A stretch of 64,000 nt of DNA from Alicyclobacillus sp. SP_1 (GCF_024706985.1 NZ_JAMCCX010000072.1:62001-126000), one strand, 5' to 3'. Counted from the stretch's first letter, positions 52,891 to 63,858 are shown. Numbers and translations are program-made. Notes: a model not told the origin generated them from the letters alone.

Positions 52891-52904
52891 TGTAAACGCT
52901 TACT
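52891..52904. promoter_or_regulatory. cre/LacI-family operator-like site before the transporter operon
   Basis: TGTAAACGCTTACT matches the cre consensus TGWAARCGYTWNCW in full. It lies 51 bp before the first solute-binding protein start. CcpA or another LacI-family protein could bind. The adjacent LacI protein prefers a different GAAACCGCTTTC-type site, so carbon catabolite control is the simplest reading. Confidence 0.65.
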
Positions 52905-52991
52905 TGACGTGCAGACCTCACAGCAAATCAGACGACAACCGTCACCGGATGTCGGCAAAACGTCCCACATCACCTCCCTAACAGCAGACTC

Positions 52992-54116
52992 CTATTCTTC
53001 GGCACTGTGCGTCACACAAACTTGCTCGACAGCATCCACATCACACGCTTGCCCACTTTTCTCAAAAAAATCGCTTGATGCGAGAGACGAACTAGAATCC
53101 GCGCAGACTATCCTTACCGTTTCTCTCGCAACCAGCTCGACATCAACCACGACTCCCGAGGGAGGTTTTCCCGGTTTGTGAATAAGCTCGAGCAATTCTT
53201 GAGCAGCTCGGGTTCCCATTTCTCCTCGTTTTTGTCGAATCGTCGTGAGAGCCGGAGAAAGGTGACTACTCATGACGATGTCGTCAAACCCGATGATGGA
53301 GAAGTCTTCCGGAATGACATAGCCTCTTTGCTTCAAAAGTTCCATACCACCAATCGCCATCATGTCACCCGCAAAGAAAATTGCCGTCGGCAAATCTGGC
53401 AACTCCAGCATCCGTTCCATCGCAAAACGCCCGCCCTCTTCGGTAAAATCGCCGTCAAGAACCCATTCGTGCCGAAAGAGCAGTCCGTTGTGCTCCAATC
53501 CTTGCTGATATCCTACTAAGCGGTCGTGCCCCGGTTTTGTAGAAAACCGGTCTCCGACAAAAGCAATTCGAGTGTGCCCACACTGAACCAGATAATCTAC
53601 AGCTTTTTTCGCTCCATCTACGTTGTCCGACACCAAGTAGCTCGCACGCGGCCCGAGCAAATCCAAATCGACCGAGAGACAAGGGATAGAACTCCGCGAA
53701 ATCGCCTCTAAACCAGGGTCGGTCCGCCACACGCCGAGCAACAGCAAGCCGTCTACGTTGCGGTGACGCGCTCTATCCTCATACCCTGAATGTACGTTGT
53801 CTGGGGCGTTATTGGCGAAAAAGAGCAAATCATAGCCAGCGACGCCAATCACATCTTTAAAACTGGCGAGAACATCTGCAAAGAACGGGTGTCGAAGACC
53901 AGAATTCGCGTGGTCCCGAAAAAAGACTCCAATGGTCATCGACCGCTTTGTCGCCAAACCACGAGCAACGGCGTTCTGCTTGTAACCTAGTTCTTGAGTG
54001 ATAGCTTCCACCCGAGCACGTGTCTCTCGATTGACGTCCGGGTAGCCATTCAACACTTTGGAGACGGTCGCAGAAGACACGCCAGCACGTTTCGCAATGT
54101 CGTATATCGTTGTCAG
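52992..54116 (-). CDS. LacI family transcriptional regulator
   Basis: A 374-residue regulator: N-terminal helix-turn-helix (TTIYDIAKRAGVSSATVSKVL), then a periplasmic-binding-like sensor domain with GVFFRDHANSG and ACGYDL-like folds through LDLLGPRASYLVSDN. Start: CTG 54116 places the HTH at the usual first residues, with GAAGGGG six bases upstream. GTG 54155 is the only other in-frame start but has no ribosome site and adds 13 residues. It probably represses itself and the beta-glucosidase gene. Confidence 0.85.
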   Translation of the reverse strand: MTTIYDIAKRAGVSSATVSKVLNGYPDVNRETRARVEAITQELGYKQNAVARGLATKRSMTIGVFFRDHANSGLRHPFFADVLASFKDVIGVAGYDLLFFANNAPDNVHSGYEDRARHRNVDGLLLLGVWRTDPGLEAISRSSIPCLSVDLDLLGPRASYLVSDNVDGAKKAVDYLVQCGHTRIAFVGDRFSTKPGHDRLVGYQQGLEHNGLLFRHEWVLDGDFTEEGGRFAMERMLELPDLPTAIFFAGDMMAIGGMELLKQRGYVIPEDFSIIGFDDIVMSSHLSPALTTIRQKRGEMGTRAAQELLELIHKPGKPPSGVVVDVELVARETVRIVCADSSSSLASSDFFEKSGQACDVDAVEQVCVTHSAEE

Positions 54117-54186
54117 CGAAAACCCCTTCTTCCAACACGTTTCACGTGACGGCACGGCCCGTAGGCTAAAACACAGTACGCCGTCA

Positions 54187-54236
54187 GAAACCGCTTTCGA
54201 TAAACATGTATTCGTTAGATTTCGAAATGTTCCTGC
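54187..54236 (-). promoter_or_regulatory. lacI promoter/operator, duplicate of the beta-glucosidase one
   Basis: GAAACCGCTTTCG (54187-54199, a GAAAgCGGTTTC-type palindrome) and GTTCCTGC (54229-54236) are separated by 29 bp. The same two elements with the same 29-bp gap occur before the beta-glucosidase gene. The palindrome is 71 bp from the CTG start. Confidence 0.7.
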
Positions 54237-54253
54237 TTATCAAACAAAAATTT

Positions 54254-54271
54254 ATTTGAGCATTTTCAAAT
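54254..54271 (-). terminator. weak terminator candidate of the beta-glucosidase gene
   Basis: A short AT-rich dyad, ATTTGA (54254-54259) and TCAAAT (54266-54271), is followed on the minus strand by AAATTTTTG. It lies about 100 bp after the beta-glucosidase stop and before the lacI promoter. Confidence 0.3.
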
Positions 54272-54370
54272 CTGAAAGCAGATCTATCACATCTTCAGGA
54301 ATATCAGTCAATATTTTGTGTGTCGTAGCCAGAATACGCATGGAGACACACCAAATTCAGTCACGTGCCA

Positions 54371-55726
54371 TCATACAAGCTGTGTCCGATGCTTCGTTGC
54401 AAGTTCTCGGTACCACTTTGCACTGTCCTTTAATACCCTCTTTTGTGTATCATAGTCGACATAGACAATCCCGAAACGTTTCGAATAACCATAGGCCCAC
54501 TCAAAATTATCCATCAGTGACCAGAGATAATACCCACGAAGGTCACCGCCATCTTCGATGAATCTCTCTGCAGCAGCCAGATGCCCTTCAACGTACGCAA
54601 TTCGCGCCGTATCGTGAATTTGCCCATCGTCCTCAAGAACATCCGCATAGGCCGCCCCGTTTTCCGTCACATACAGCGGGATGTCCGTATACTCCGAGGC
54701 AACTCGCTTGAGCAACCGGTAGAGTGACTCCGGATGAACTTCCCACCCCATGTCCGTTTGCGAGTCAGGCGAAGACGGCACATAGCCTACTCCCAAGAAT
54801 TCGCTGGTCACATCTGCTTTGACAACACTTCGCGTATAGTAATTCACTCCCAGAAAGTCCATGGGTGCCGAAATGTGTTGTAAGTCCCCATCTCTGATGA
54901 AGTCTACCCGGCCCACGCGCGCCTCAAATTTTTCAAGCATGTCCTCAGGGTACTGAGCGCGAAAGAGCGGATCGAGAAACCATCGATTGGTAAATCCATC
55001 TGCCGTTCGAGCGGCAGCAACATCCTCCGGAGAAGACGAGGCTGGATAGACCGCGCCAAGATTCAAAGTGATGCCAATGTTTCCACCGAGTCCAGAAGCC
55101 CGATAAGCTTGAAGCGCCTCGCCATGAGACAACAAGAGGTGATGCGCGGCCGTCAGCGCCTCCCGCCAGTCGGTGTGTCCAGGAGCATGTTCCCCGATGC
55201 CATAACTCAGAAACGACGCACACCAAGGTTCGTTGTGCGTAATCCACGTGTCGACCTGAACACCCAAATGGTGCAACAGTGTCTCAGCGTATTCTCCGAA
55301 ATATTTCGAAACATCTCGATTCAACCAACCGCCCATTTGACCGAGCCACTCAGGCAAATCCCAATGATACATAGTGACCGCAGGCTTCAATTGTCTCTTT
55401 TCCAGCTCATCGACCAACCGCTTGTAAAAGTCCATGCCCTCCGCATTGAATTTCCCTTTCTCAGGAAAGATGCGCGGCCAAGCGATAGAAAACCGATACG
55501 AAGACACTCCTAAATCAGCAATTGTCTGCACATCTTCGGCATAGCGATGGTAATGGTCGCATGCGATGTCACCCGTATGCCCAGAGTGAGTTTTACCAGG
55601 CACTCGGCAGAAAGTGTCCCAAATAGAATCGGTTCGCCCTCCTTCTGACGTCGCCCCTTCAATCTGGTAGGCTGATGTCGCAACACCAAAAATAAAATTC
55701 TTAGGAAACCTGAGGGAACTCGACAA
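54371..55726 (-). CDS. beta-glucosidase, glycoside hydrolase family 1
   Basis: A 451-residue GH1 enzyme. The acid/base Glu is in ITHNEPW (residue 166) and the nucleophile Glu is in YVTENGAAY (residue 355). N-terminal FPKNFIFGVATSAYQIEGA is the family signature. No signal peptide, so cytoplasmic. It should cleave imported cellobiose or aryl/phospho-free beta-glucosides; no phosphate-binding lysine pattern of 6-phospho enzymes was identified. The start is TTG 55726, nine bases after AAGGA. Confidence 0.95.
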   Translation of the reverse strand: MSSSLRFPKNFIFGVATSAYQIEGATSEGGRTDSIWDTFCRVPGKTHSGHTGDIACDHYHRYAEDVQTIADLGVSSYRFSIAWPRIFPEKGKFNAEGMDFYKRLVDELEKRQLKPAVTMYHWDLPEWLGQMGGWLNRDVSKYFGEYAETLLHHLGVQVDTWITHNEPWCASFLSYGIGEHAPGHTDWREALTAAHHLLLSHGEALQAYRASGLGGNIGITLNLGAVYPASSSPEDVAAARTADGFTNRWFLDPLFRAQYPEDMLEKFEARVGRVDFIRDGDLQHISAPMDFLGVNYYTRSVVKADVTSEFLGVGYVPSSPDSQTDMGWEVHPESLYRLLKRVASEYTDIPLYVTENGAAYADVLEDDGQIHDTARIAYVEGHLAAAERFIEDGGDLRGYYLWSLMDNFEWAYGYSKRFGIVYVDYDTQKRVLKDSAKWYRELATKHRTQLV

Positions 55727-55796
55727 GGACGCACATCCTTTCGTAAAGTCGACGGTTGTTCAACACGCACGGGCAGTCTTGAAAGGTACAGTTATT

Positions 55797-55846
55797 GAAA
55801 CCGCTTTCGAAGAATGTATATTCTGCAGCGACTCCAACGTTCCTGC
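55797..55846 (-). promoter_or_regulatory. beta-glucosidase promoter/operator
   Basis: GAAACCGCTTTCG (55797-55809) and GTTCCTGC (55839-55846) with a 29-bp gap, as at the lacI gene. The palindrome is 71 bp from the TTG start, exactly as at lacI. Between them is TATACA-like sequence in minus orientation. Confidence 0.7.
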
Positions 55847-56104
55847 TTCTTCACCACAAATTTTTGTCCGCGCAAAACAGCGCCTCTCACCTTGGTCGGT
55901 CGAGGCGCGTCCGCAATTTGGAAAAAGTAGCACGGTGCTGCTCTGTTCGACGTGTTTTGTCTCGCCTGCAGCGGCATTCACGAACGGGTCCCTTTTCGCA
56001 CCGTTACCCCCGTGGCAGCAAGCGCGCAAAAACGGCGACGCGGCTTAGCCGCTCGCCACACACCCGACGGACCGACAAGCAAACCTGACTGGCCAGGCTG
56101 TTCA
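55847..56104. other. intergenic region without recognised gene
   Basis: From the beta-glucosidase upstream element to the PadR gene stop. A perfect GCGGCT-T-AGCCGC palindrome sits near 56041-56053. No credible coding frame was seen: those on the plus strand lack ribosome sites. Confidence 0.35.
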
Positions 56105-56482
56105 TCACGTATCAAGATTGAGCAGACCACGAGCAACGAGATCGTCGTATTGCTGAATGAAATACTCAAGGTTTTGTTTGCGAATACAGATGTCCTTATA
56201 CCACAGTTCGAGTTCAGCCACACCATCCTTCGTGAGATGGTAGACGCGTTTCGCGGGGCCAGGCTCGCTCATATCCCAATCCGAAGTGAGTGAACCGCGC
56301 TCCTCTAAATCGCGAAGAACTCGATACACGGCACCACTGTCTATTTCCCAATGGGACGGCATAATCTGCGAAACCCGATTCCACAATGCACCGCCGTGCA
56401 CATCTCCTTCACTCAAAAACAACAGTAAAAATGCCGGCAAGTGGCGATTCTGCTTGCCCGGCACCCCGCTTTCCTTAGCCAA
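56105..56482 (-). CDS. PadR family transcriptional regulator
   Basis: A 125-residue PadR protein: FLLLFLSEGDVHGGALWNRVSQI begins the winged helix, followed by SGAVYRVLRDLEERGSLTSDW and the wing VYHLTKDGVAELELW. The C-terminal helix is short. Start TTG 56482 has GGGAGG seven bases upstream; the longer frame begins within the ribosome site. It probably controls the divergent aldolase gene. Ligand unknown. Confidence 0.88.
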   Translation of the reverse strand: MAKESGVPGKQNRHLPAFLLLFLSEGDVHGGALWNRVSQIMPSHWEIDSGAVYRVLRDLEERGSLTSDWDMSEPGPAKRVYHLTKDGVAELELWYKDICIRKQNLEYFIQQYDDLVARGLLNLDT

Positions 56483-56566
56483 TCGAATTCCTCCCAAATC
56501 ATAAAGGCGCCCTATTTCCCACCCCTCAGTCTACGGAAGCGCTGAACAATCTGCAACGCCCGAATG

Positions 56567-56630
56567 AAACCGTCTCGTCCTGGAAACGGTATTAGAGAGT
56601 CCGTCCAAGTCGGACGGCCCTATGGGCCGT
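56567..56630 (-). ncRNA. mutually exclusive hairpins in the padR leader
   Basis: Two alternative stems overlap: CCGTCC/GGACGG (56601-56606 with 56612-56617) and ACGGCCC/GGGCCGT (56614-56620 with 56624-56630, loop TAT). A further ACCGT/ACGGT pairing spans 56569-56573 and 56586-56590. On the minus strand this would be the untranslated leader of padR. It is a candidate attenuator; no known riboswitch class was recognised. Confidence 0.3.
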
Positions 56631-56688
56631 AGCTGACCTTCCACCGTCTTCCGATGGCCTAGGCGCAAAGGTGATTATGCAGCCACCA

Positions 56689-56722
56689 TTGACAGGCAAA
56701 TTGATTCACTGTAATATACAGT
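56689..56722 (+). promoter_or_regulatory. aldolase promoter with palindromic operator over -10
   Basis: TTGACA (56689-56694), 17-bp spacer, TAATAT (56712-56717). A perfect 6-3-6 palindrome, ACTGTAATATACAGT (56708-56722), covers the -10 exactly. A repressor there, most likely the divergent PadR protein, would block RNA polymerase. The ribosome site and ATG at 56760 follow. Confidence 0.8.
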
Positions 56723-56759
56723 ATGATGTTCATTATAGAAATATGGAGGTGCGTTTTCG

Positions 56760-57425
56760 ATGGATGCTTCACAGGCCAGGAAAGAGATCATTCAGGCTGC
56801 AGTGGCGCTTCGCGATGCTGGATTGATGTATCGCGGTCATCACGCAAACTTGTCCGCACGCTTATCGGAGGACACCATGCTGATGACACGCGGAGGCAAC
56901 GTGGCCAATCTAGACGACGATAGTTTCGCGGTCATTCGCACCGATGGCACGGTATTAGAAGGCGAGGTCATGCCTGCACAAGCAGAAATTATAGAAATGC
57001 ATGCTGCGGTCTATCGCGCACGTCCATCCGTCGGAGGCATCATTCACACGCACGCCCCTCATGCTACCGTGTTTGCGGTCGCACACGAGCCGATTCCCGT
57101 CGTCTACGAGCCGTTGATGCGCTTTGGAATGACCGAAGCCGCTCCTGTCATCCCCTGGGCGCCTCGTGGTTCGGACGCGTCGGTCAGTGGCATTGTCGAA
57201 GCCGTCAAACAGAAACCTGGCGTGTCTGCTGTGCTGCTGGCCAATCACGGCGTTCTGGCCTTTGGAAAGTCTCCCGCAGAAACAGCACAGCTTTTGGCAA
57301 CCCTCGATGAAGCTGCTGAATTGATTTTGCAGGCGCGATTGATTGGCGGAGAAAAGCCGCTGCCAGCACAAGCCTTCCAGCAAATCGAGGAGCGGAAAAA
57401 GGAGTTTGCTGGCGCAAAGGCTTAG
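56760..57425 (+). CDS. class II aldolase/adducin family protein
   Basis: A 221-residue member of the L-fuculose/L-ribulose-phosphate aldolase-epimerase family. Zinc ligands are in HTHAPHATVF and the downstream LANHGVLAF; an acidic catalytic residue is likely in QAEIIEMHAAVY. It should cleave or epimerise a phosphorylated sugar. GGAGGTG precedes ATG 56760. Control by the divergent PadR gene is suggested by the palindrome at its -10. Confidence 0.87.
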   Translation: MDASQARKEIIQAAVALRDAGLMYRGHHANLSARLSEDTMLMTRGGNVANLDDDSFAVIRTDGTVLEGEVMPAQAEIIEMHAAVYRARPSVGGIIHTHAPHATVFAVAHEPIPVVYEPLMRFGMTEAAPVIPWAPRGSDASVSGIVEAVKQKPGVSAVLLANHGVLAFGKSPAETAQLLATLDEAAELILQARLIGGEKPLPAQAFQQIEERKKEFAGAKA

Positions 57426-57490
57426 AGAGAAGCCCAGATTCTCAAAGGGCAAACAAAGGTTGTCGACGGATGGGAACAGGTACATCGGTC

Positions 57491-57528
57491 AGAGCCGGAG
57501 AGCACAATACGTGCCATCCGGCTCTTTC
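57491..57528 (+). terminator. probable terminator of the aldolase gene
   Basis: A nested stem: AGAGCCGGA (57491-57499) with TCCGGCTCT (57517-57525), extended inward by GCAC and GTGC (57502-57505 and 57511-57514). Followed by TTTCGT on the plus strand. It lies 66 bp after the aldolase stop. Confidence 0.6.
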
Positions 57529-57640
57529 GTACTCCAAGCAGCCTTGGTCGACGGCAACTCTCGCCATCCATCCACCAAGCAGCAAACTCCACGCGCTGTA
57601 TGACTTTAAAGACTTGACCCTTCGAAACGGTCCGCACGTT

Positions 57641-58579
57641 TTAGACGCGCGGCCACGATGCAGCATCGGCAATCACGTGACGGAATGCTTGTTGCAGCTT
57701 CATCGTGAGAAGACCGCCGTCGTGAAGAGGTCTCTCCCAGAGCGTATGCACACTCTCAACAGACGCCACGAGAGGCTCCTTAACCAAATCCGGCAGTGCC
57801 TTTAAGTAGGACATTTTTCGTGCATCGGCAAACACCGCCGTGATGGGCAGAATCTCTGTCGTCGTACCCGTCATGAAAATTTCGTCCACTGTGGCAAGTT
57901 CCTCGAGAGCAATGGCCTCCATGTGCACAGCGAGCCCCAATCGCTCAGTCAAGTCCAACACGAAAGAGCGCGTAATTCCGGCGAGAATGTAGCGGTTGTC
58001 CGGTGCTGTCCAAAGCTCTCCGTCCCGCACAAACCAGGCATTGCTGCTCGACCCTTCCGTGATGACGCCATTTCGCACAAACAGCGCTTCAACCGCGCCT
58101 ACACGGTGGGCCGTTTCCTTCGCGGCAATATTCGGCAACAGGTTAATCGACTTAATCCAGACATCTGCAAAACGATTGTCTGGCAGACACAGCAAACTCC
58201 CACGTGCGTCGAGAGCAGGCGCGGTGACCGGCCGAACGGTCAAGCAGACCGAGGGCTGCACGGCAGGAAACAGATGAGCCCGTTCCGCAATGCCCCGTGT
58301 AACCTGAAGGTAAACCATTGCATCCTGCTCGTCGCTCCGACCAATGGCGTCCTCTACCAATTCAGCCCATTCTTCATCCGTGTGGGGATTGTCGATACAA
58401 ATCGCCGAAAGACTTCGCTTTAAGCGCAAAAGATGCCTATGGAGAAGGAATGGCCTCCCATGATAGACACGAACCACCTCATAGACACCGTCCCCAAACT
58501 GGTGACCACGTTCCTCGATGGGTACAACGGGATCGTCTGGATGAACAAACCGACCGTTCCAGTATGCGATTTTTGGCAC
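57641..58579 (-). CDS. dat: class IV aminotransferase, D-alanine aminotransferase-like
   Basis: A 312-residue fold-type IV PLP enzyme. The PLP lysine lies in VWIKSINLLPNIAAKETA, which matches D-amino acid aminotransferases; EGSSSNAWFVRDG binds the cofactor phosphate. GTG 58579 has a GAG seven bases upstream. The S53 gene ends 23 bp upstream, so both probably share a transcript. D-Ala formation for the cell wall is possible; branched-chain activity cannot be excluded. Confidence 0.8.
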   Translation of the reverse strand: MPKIAYWNGRFVHPDDPVVPIEERGHQFGDGVYEVVRVYHGRPFLLHRHLLRLKRSLSAICIDNPHTDEEWAELVEDAIGRSDEQDAMVYLQVTRGIAERAHLFPAVQPSVCLTVRPVTAPALDARGSLLCLPDNRFADVWIKSINLLPNIAAKETAHRVGAVEALFVRNGVITEGSSSNAWFVRDGELWTAPDNRYILAGITRSFVLDLTERLGLAVHMEAIALEELATVDEIFMTGTTTEILPITAVFADARKMSYLKALPDLVKEPLVASVESVHTLWERPLHDGGLLTMKLQQAFRHVIADAASWPRV

Positions 58580-58602
58580 TCTTTCACTCGCCCCTTTTCG
58601 CT

Positions 58603-60291
58603 CTAGTTCGCGCTGCGTAGGCTGTCGAGAAACGACTGAATCAGCGTCCCACCCTTCGGACTGCCAAGACCCGTGCAGCAATTCCAACCAGGTCCTGCCG
58701 AATAGACATCACTTGTCCCCTGAATGTCGTTGTTCCCGTGAGTAATCTCCCGAAAAGCGTGGATGGCCGGCGATATGCCATACAAAAACGGATTCATGAA
58801 GCCCGTCAGATGACCCGTCATCTGTTGAGTCAACACCAGCAGTCCGGCCCACAACGGCGCGACAGCGCTGGTTCCGCCGACAACCATCGACTGTCCATCG
58901 ACCAAAATTTGATATCCCGTCTCCGGGTCAGCATTTCCCGCAACATCGGGTACCCCTCGGCCGCGCACGCCACCTGGGTTCGCCGACGGAGGCACCCCCG
59001 CACCTTCCTGCCAACTCGGCACGGCAAAGACGCTGCTGACGCCTCCCCCTGTAGCGCCACCCATCAGACCATCGTTCCAGACCGTCTCGCTGTCAATGAC
59101 GCTACCGGACCCAACCAAGCGCGTTCCCCCGCAGGCCAGAACATGCGGCGAGGATGCAGGAAAGTCCACGTGGTATCTGCCATCGTCGACTCCATCGGTC
59201 GATCCGCTATCGCCAGCGGCCACACAGACACTGACGCCGAGCAGTCGCCCATCCGCTAAGGCGGAGTTCATCGCTTGCAAGCTCGACATGCTCCACGAGT
59301 CCTCCGGACCGCCCCAGCTGATGGAAAGTACCGTCGGGCGATACGTCGTGTCGTGCATGGCCATCGTGATCGCGTTGAGAAATCCGGCATCCGTATTCGG
59401 AGTGAAATAGACGACCACTTGGACACCAGGGGCGACGGAGGCAACCACTTCGATATCGAGATTGACTTCGCCGTCCGGGCCGTTGGGACTGCCTGGTTGA
59501 TTGACTCCTCCATCCACCGTCACCGTTGCCACTCTTGGCATGGGTAGGCCGAGTGCCGAAAAATAGTCTTTGAGATTACTCTCCGTATAGCCTCCGCCCA
59601 GTTCAATAATGCCGACGCACTGGTCGGAACAGGGCACGTCGTTCGGATATTGATAGAGCTCTGCGACTTGAGGCGGCGTGTACGACAGAGCTAACGCAGT
59701 GGCCGCAGCTCGCGAGTGCCATCCTTCCTCGCTCGTCACACCCGCGTTTCGCATCCGCAAATGTGGCTTAGCTTGCGGACGGGAGTCAAGTCCAAGCACG
59801 GCGCTTATCCGGTCACTAAGCGACGTTGGCAAAGACACAGAGCCCGTATAGCCCCGATACGTGCCGTCGGGATGGTCATAGTTGCGCAATTCGAGTAAAA
59901 ACGCGCGATTGAAATTGCCGACCGTGCCGGCGAGGACCACCGTGCCTGCAGCTCTCAGAACGCGCGTCACCACAAGACCACACACCTCGGCATAGCCTGT
60001 GACCGCCGCCACGTCCTCATCGGTCGCGCCATACTTCCGGGCAAAGGACTCCCGCGAGAGAAAAGTTCGCTCAGAAATCGGCAGCGAGTCCAACGTCTCG
60101 AGGTATCCAGAAAGTTCAGAAGATGCTGCGCGGCGTAAAACCATCGTGACCTGTATCTCTTCATGGTCATCGGTTGGACCGACGTCGACTGCACCGGGTA
60201 ACGCCAAGCGGCTACTCATGGGAAGAATGCGCATCGTCTGTCTGAAGGAATCGCCGTCGGGCAGAGAAGACTGACTCTTCAAGAATATCAT
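58603..60291 (-). CDS. kumamolisin-like S53 serine-carboxyl peptidase
   Basis: A 562-residue sedolisin. The N-terminal prodomain (about 1-175) precedes the catalytic domain: GEVNLDIEVVAS holds the catalytic Glu and Asp, AAGDSGSTDG the oxyanion Asp, and GGTSAVAPLW the catalytic Ser at residue 475. C-terminal NDIQGTS and WNCCTGLGSP form the calcium site. It works at acid pH, probably outside the cell, yet no signal peptide is evident. ATG 60291 is too near GGAG; TTG 60282 is a good alternative start. Confidence 0.92.
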   Translation of the reverse strand: MIFLKSQSSLPDGDSFRQTMRILPMSSRLALPGAVDVGPTDDHEEIQVTMVLRRAASSELSGYLETLDSLPISERTFLSRESFARKYGATDEDVAAVTGYAEVCGLVVTRVLRAAGTVVLAGTVGNFNRAFLLELRNYDHPDGTYRGYTGSVSLPTSLSDRISAVLGLDSRPQAKPHLRMRNAGVTSEEGWHSRAAATALALSYTPPQVAELYQYPNDVPCSDQCVGIIELGGGYTESNLKDYFSALGLPMPRVATVTVDGGVNQPGSPNGPDGEVNLDIEVVASVAPGVQVVVYFTPNTDAGFLNAITMAMHDTTYRPTVLSISWGGPEDSWSMSSLQAMNSALADGRLLGVSVCVAAGDSGSTDGVDDGRYHVDFPASSPHVLACGGTRLVGSGSVIDSETVWNDGLMGGATGGGVSSVFAVPSWQEGAGVPPSANPGGVRGRGVPDVAGNADPETGYQILVDGQSMVVGGTSAVAPLWAGLLVLTQQMTGHLTGFMNPFLYGISPAIHAFREITHGNNDIQGTSDVYSAGPGWNCCTGLGSPKGGTLIQSFLDSLRSAN

Positions 60292-60369
60292 TCTCCTTTT
60301 CTGCACGGGAGCACGAGCGGCCATGCTTAGTTTCCCAACATCATAACACAAACTATTTCGAATCTATTT

Positions 60370-61665
60370 CTATTTTCTATGACGGACCTTTGACGATGTC
60401 CCTTTTTGGGTCGATCCCGAACGCATCATAAGAATCACGATACTGACCAACCCGGCGAAGCAGAGGATGGAAGCTAATTCGTAGACGCCTTTCGGACCCA
60501 TGTCTCCGAGGACCACGCCACCTAAAATGCTTCCAGTGATGGCTGCTAGGCCCATGTTGACGGCACTGTACACAGACTGCGCTGTAGCCCGGTTGTCCAC
60601 ATGGCTCACTTCAGCCGCCAAGGCAACGCCTGCGGCAAACGTGAAGCTGAAGGAAATGCCATGAAGCATCTGCAACAGAAAGAGGGTCCAAGTTGGCGGA
60701 CCAAAGGCGAGGACTATCCAGCGGAAGCAAAAAACGGAGCCACCCACAACAAATACTTTACGCGGGCCAAACCGCTCCAAAATGCCTCCAACCACGTAGA
60801 AAAACGGAAGTTCACTAAGTGCTCCGAGCGCATAAATCACACCGAGTAAGGACATCGGATGGCCCATGTCTCGGTAATATAAACTGTAAAAATTTGAGTT
60901 CATGATTTGACTGGTACTGACTAAAAAAATAAATGAGAGAACGAGGAGAAACGGGCGGTTGCGGACGAGGCGCTGGATTTCTGTGAATCTCGCTCGCTTC
61001 CACCATGGCAGGGGCGCGTCCGTGGACTGCTGACGCGTAGACTTCGCACGGACCCGAAGAGTCTCGGCTTTCCGTTTGCGCCCCGGCAGCGGGTAGCCCA
61101 TCAAACCCAAAAAGGCCATGACACCCGCAAGCAAATAAAGTTCTGGCAAACGTCCAATTCCAGCATGTATACTGTAAATCAATGAAGCGGCCACGGACGC
61201 AAGGGCCCAACCCAAAGAGCCGAACATGCGCACTTTCCCGTAATTCCGCACCCCCGTTTGCTGAATCGTCAAACTGTCCATGACTGGCGTCACGGCAGTC
61301 TGGAATAGTGCAAGGCAAGCCACCGTCCCTATCAACCACAAGAACGATGGTCGCAGGAACAGCAGCAAGGATATCAATGGAGCAGCCAAAATGGCCGTAC
61401 CGACAGTTTGTCTCTGAATGGAAAAGCGGTCATTGATGAGCCCCCACAGAGGCTGAAACAGCAACGCCATCAGCGGCGGAACCGATAGAACCAGGCCGAT
61501 TTCGGCGCTCGTGAGTCCGACATGCTGCAGATACAAATTGAAGTATGGCGCAAAGACACCAATGGTTGTGTAAAATAGCCCGTAAAACGCCATCATTCGG
61601 GCATAATGCCCCTTGGTCAGCAGTCGAGGCTCCTCTACAGGATGCGGGCCAGTCGCAGTGCTCAA
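60370..61665 (-). CDS. MFS transporter of the LacY-like MFS_1_like/HsrA type
   Basis: A 431-residue protein with twelve helices. GVFAPYFNLYLQHVGLTSAEIG and PLWGLINDRFSIQRQ, the family motif A (GxxxDRxxxx) variant, and GALSELPFFYVVGGILERFG between helices support this group (phenylpropionate or sugar-like substrates in relatives). TTG 61665 has GGGAGGGG upstream. The substrate is unknown. Confidence 0.85.
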   Translation of the reverse strand: MSTATGPHPVEEPRLLTKGHYARMMAFYGLFYTTIGVFAPYFNLYLQHVGLTSAEIGLVLSVPPLMALLFQPLWGLINDRFSIQRQTVGTAILAAPLISLLLFLRPSFLWLIGTVACLALFQTAVTPVMDSLTIQQTGVRNYGKVRMFGSLGWALASVAASLIYSIHAGIGRLPELYLLAGVMAFLGLMGYPLPGRKRKAETLRVRAKSTRQQSTDAPLPWWKRARFTEIQRLVRNRPFLLVLSFIFLVSTSQIMNSNFYSLYYRDMGHPMSLLGVIYALGALSELPFFYVVGGILERFGPRKVFVVGGSVFCFRWIVLAFGPPTWTLFLLQMLHGISFSFTFAAGVALAAEVSHVDNRATAQSVYSAVNMGLAAITGSILGGVVLGDMGPKGVYELASILCFAGLVSIVILMMRSGSTQKGTSSKVRHRK

Positions 61666-61740
61666 TGCGGCCCCTCCCTTTTGTCTGGCGGTTGACCGGC
61701 TCAGCCCTAAGCCCTCGCAAAATGGCCGATGCCTGACGGA

Positions 61741-63858
<2,118 letters not shown>

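Noticed and set aside
56567-56680. Known riboswitch (ykkC, TPP, SAM, cobalamin and others)
   Set aside because: None of the conserved cores I know was recognised, only stems.
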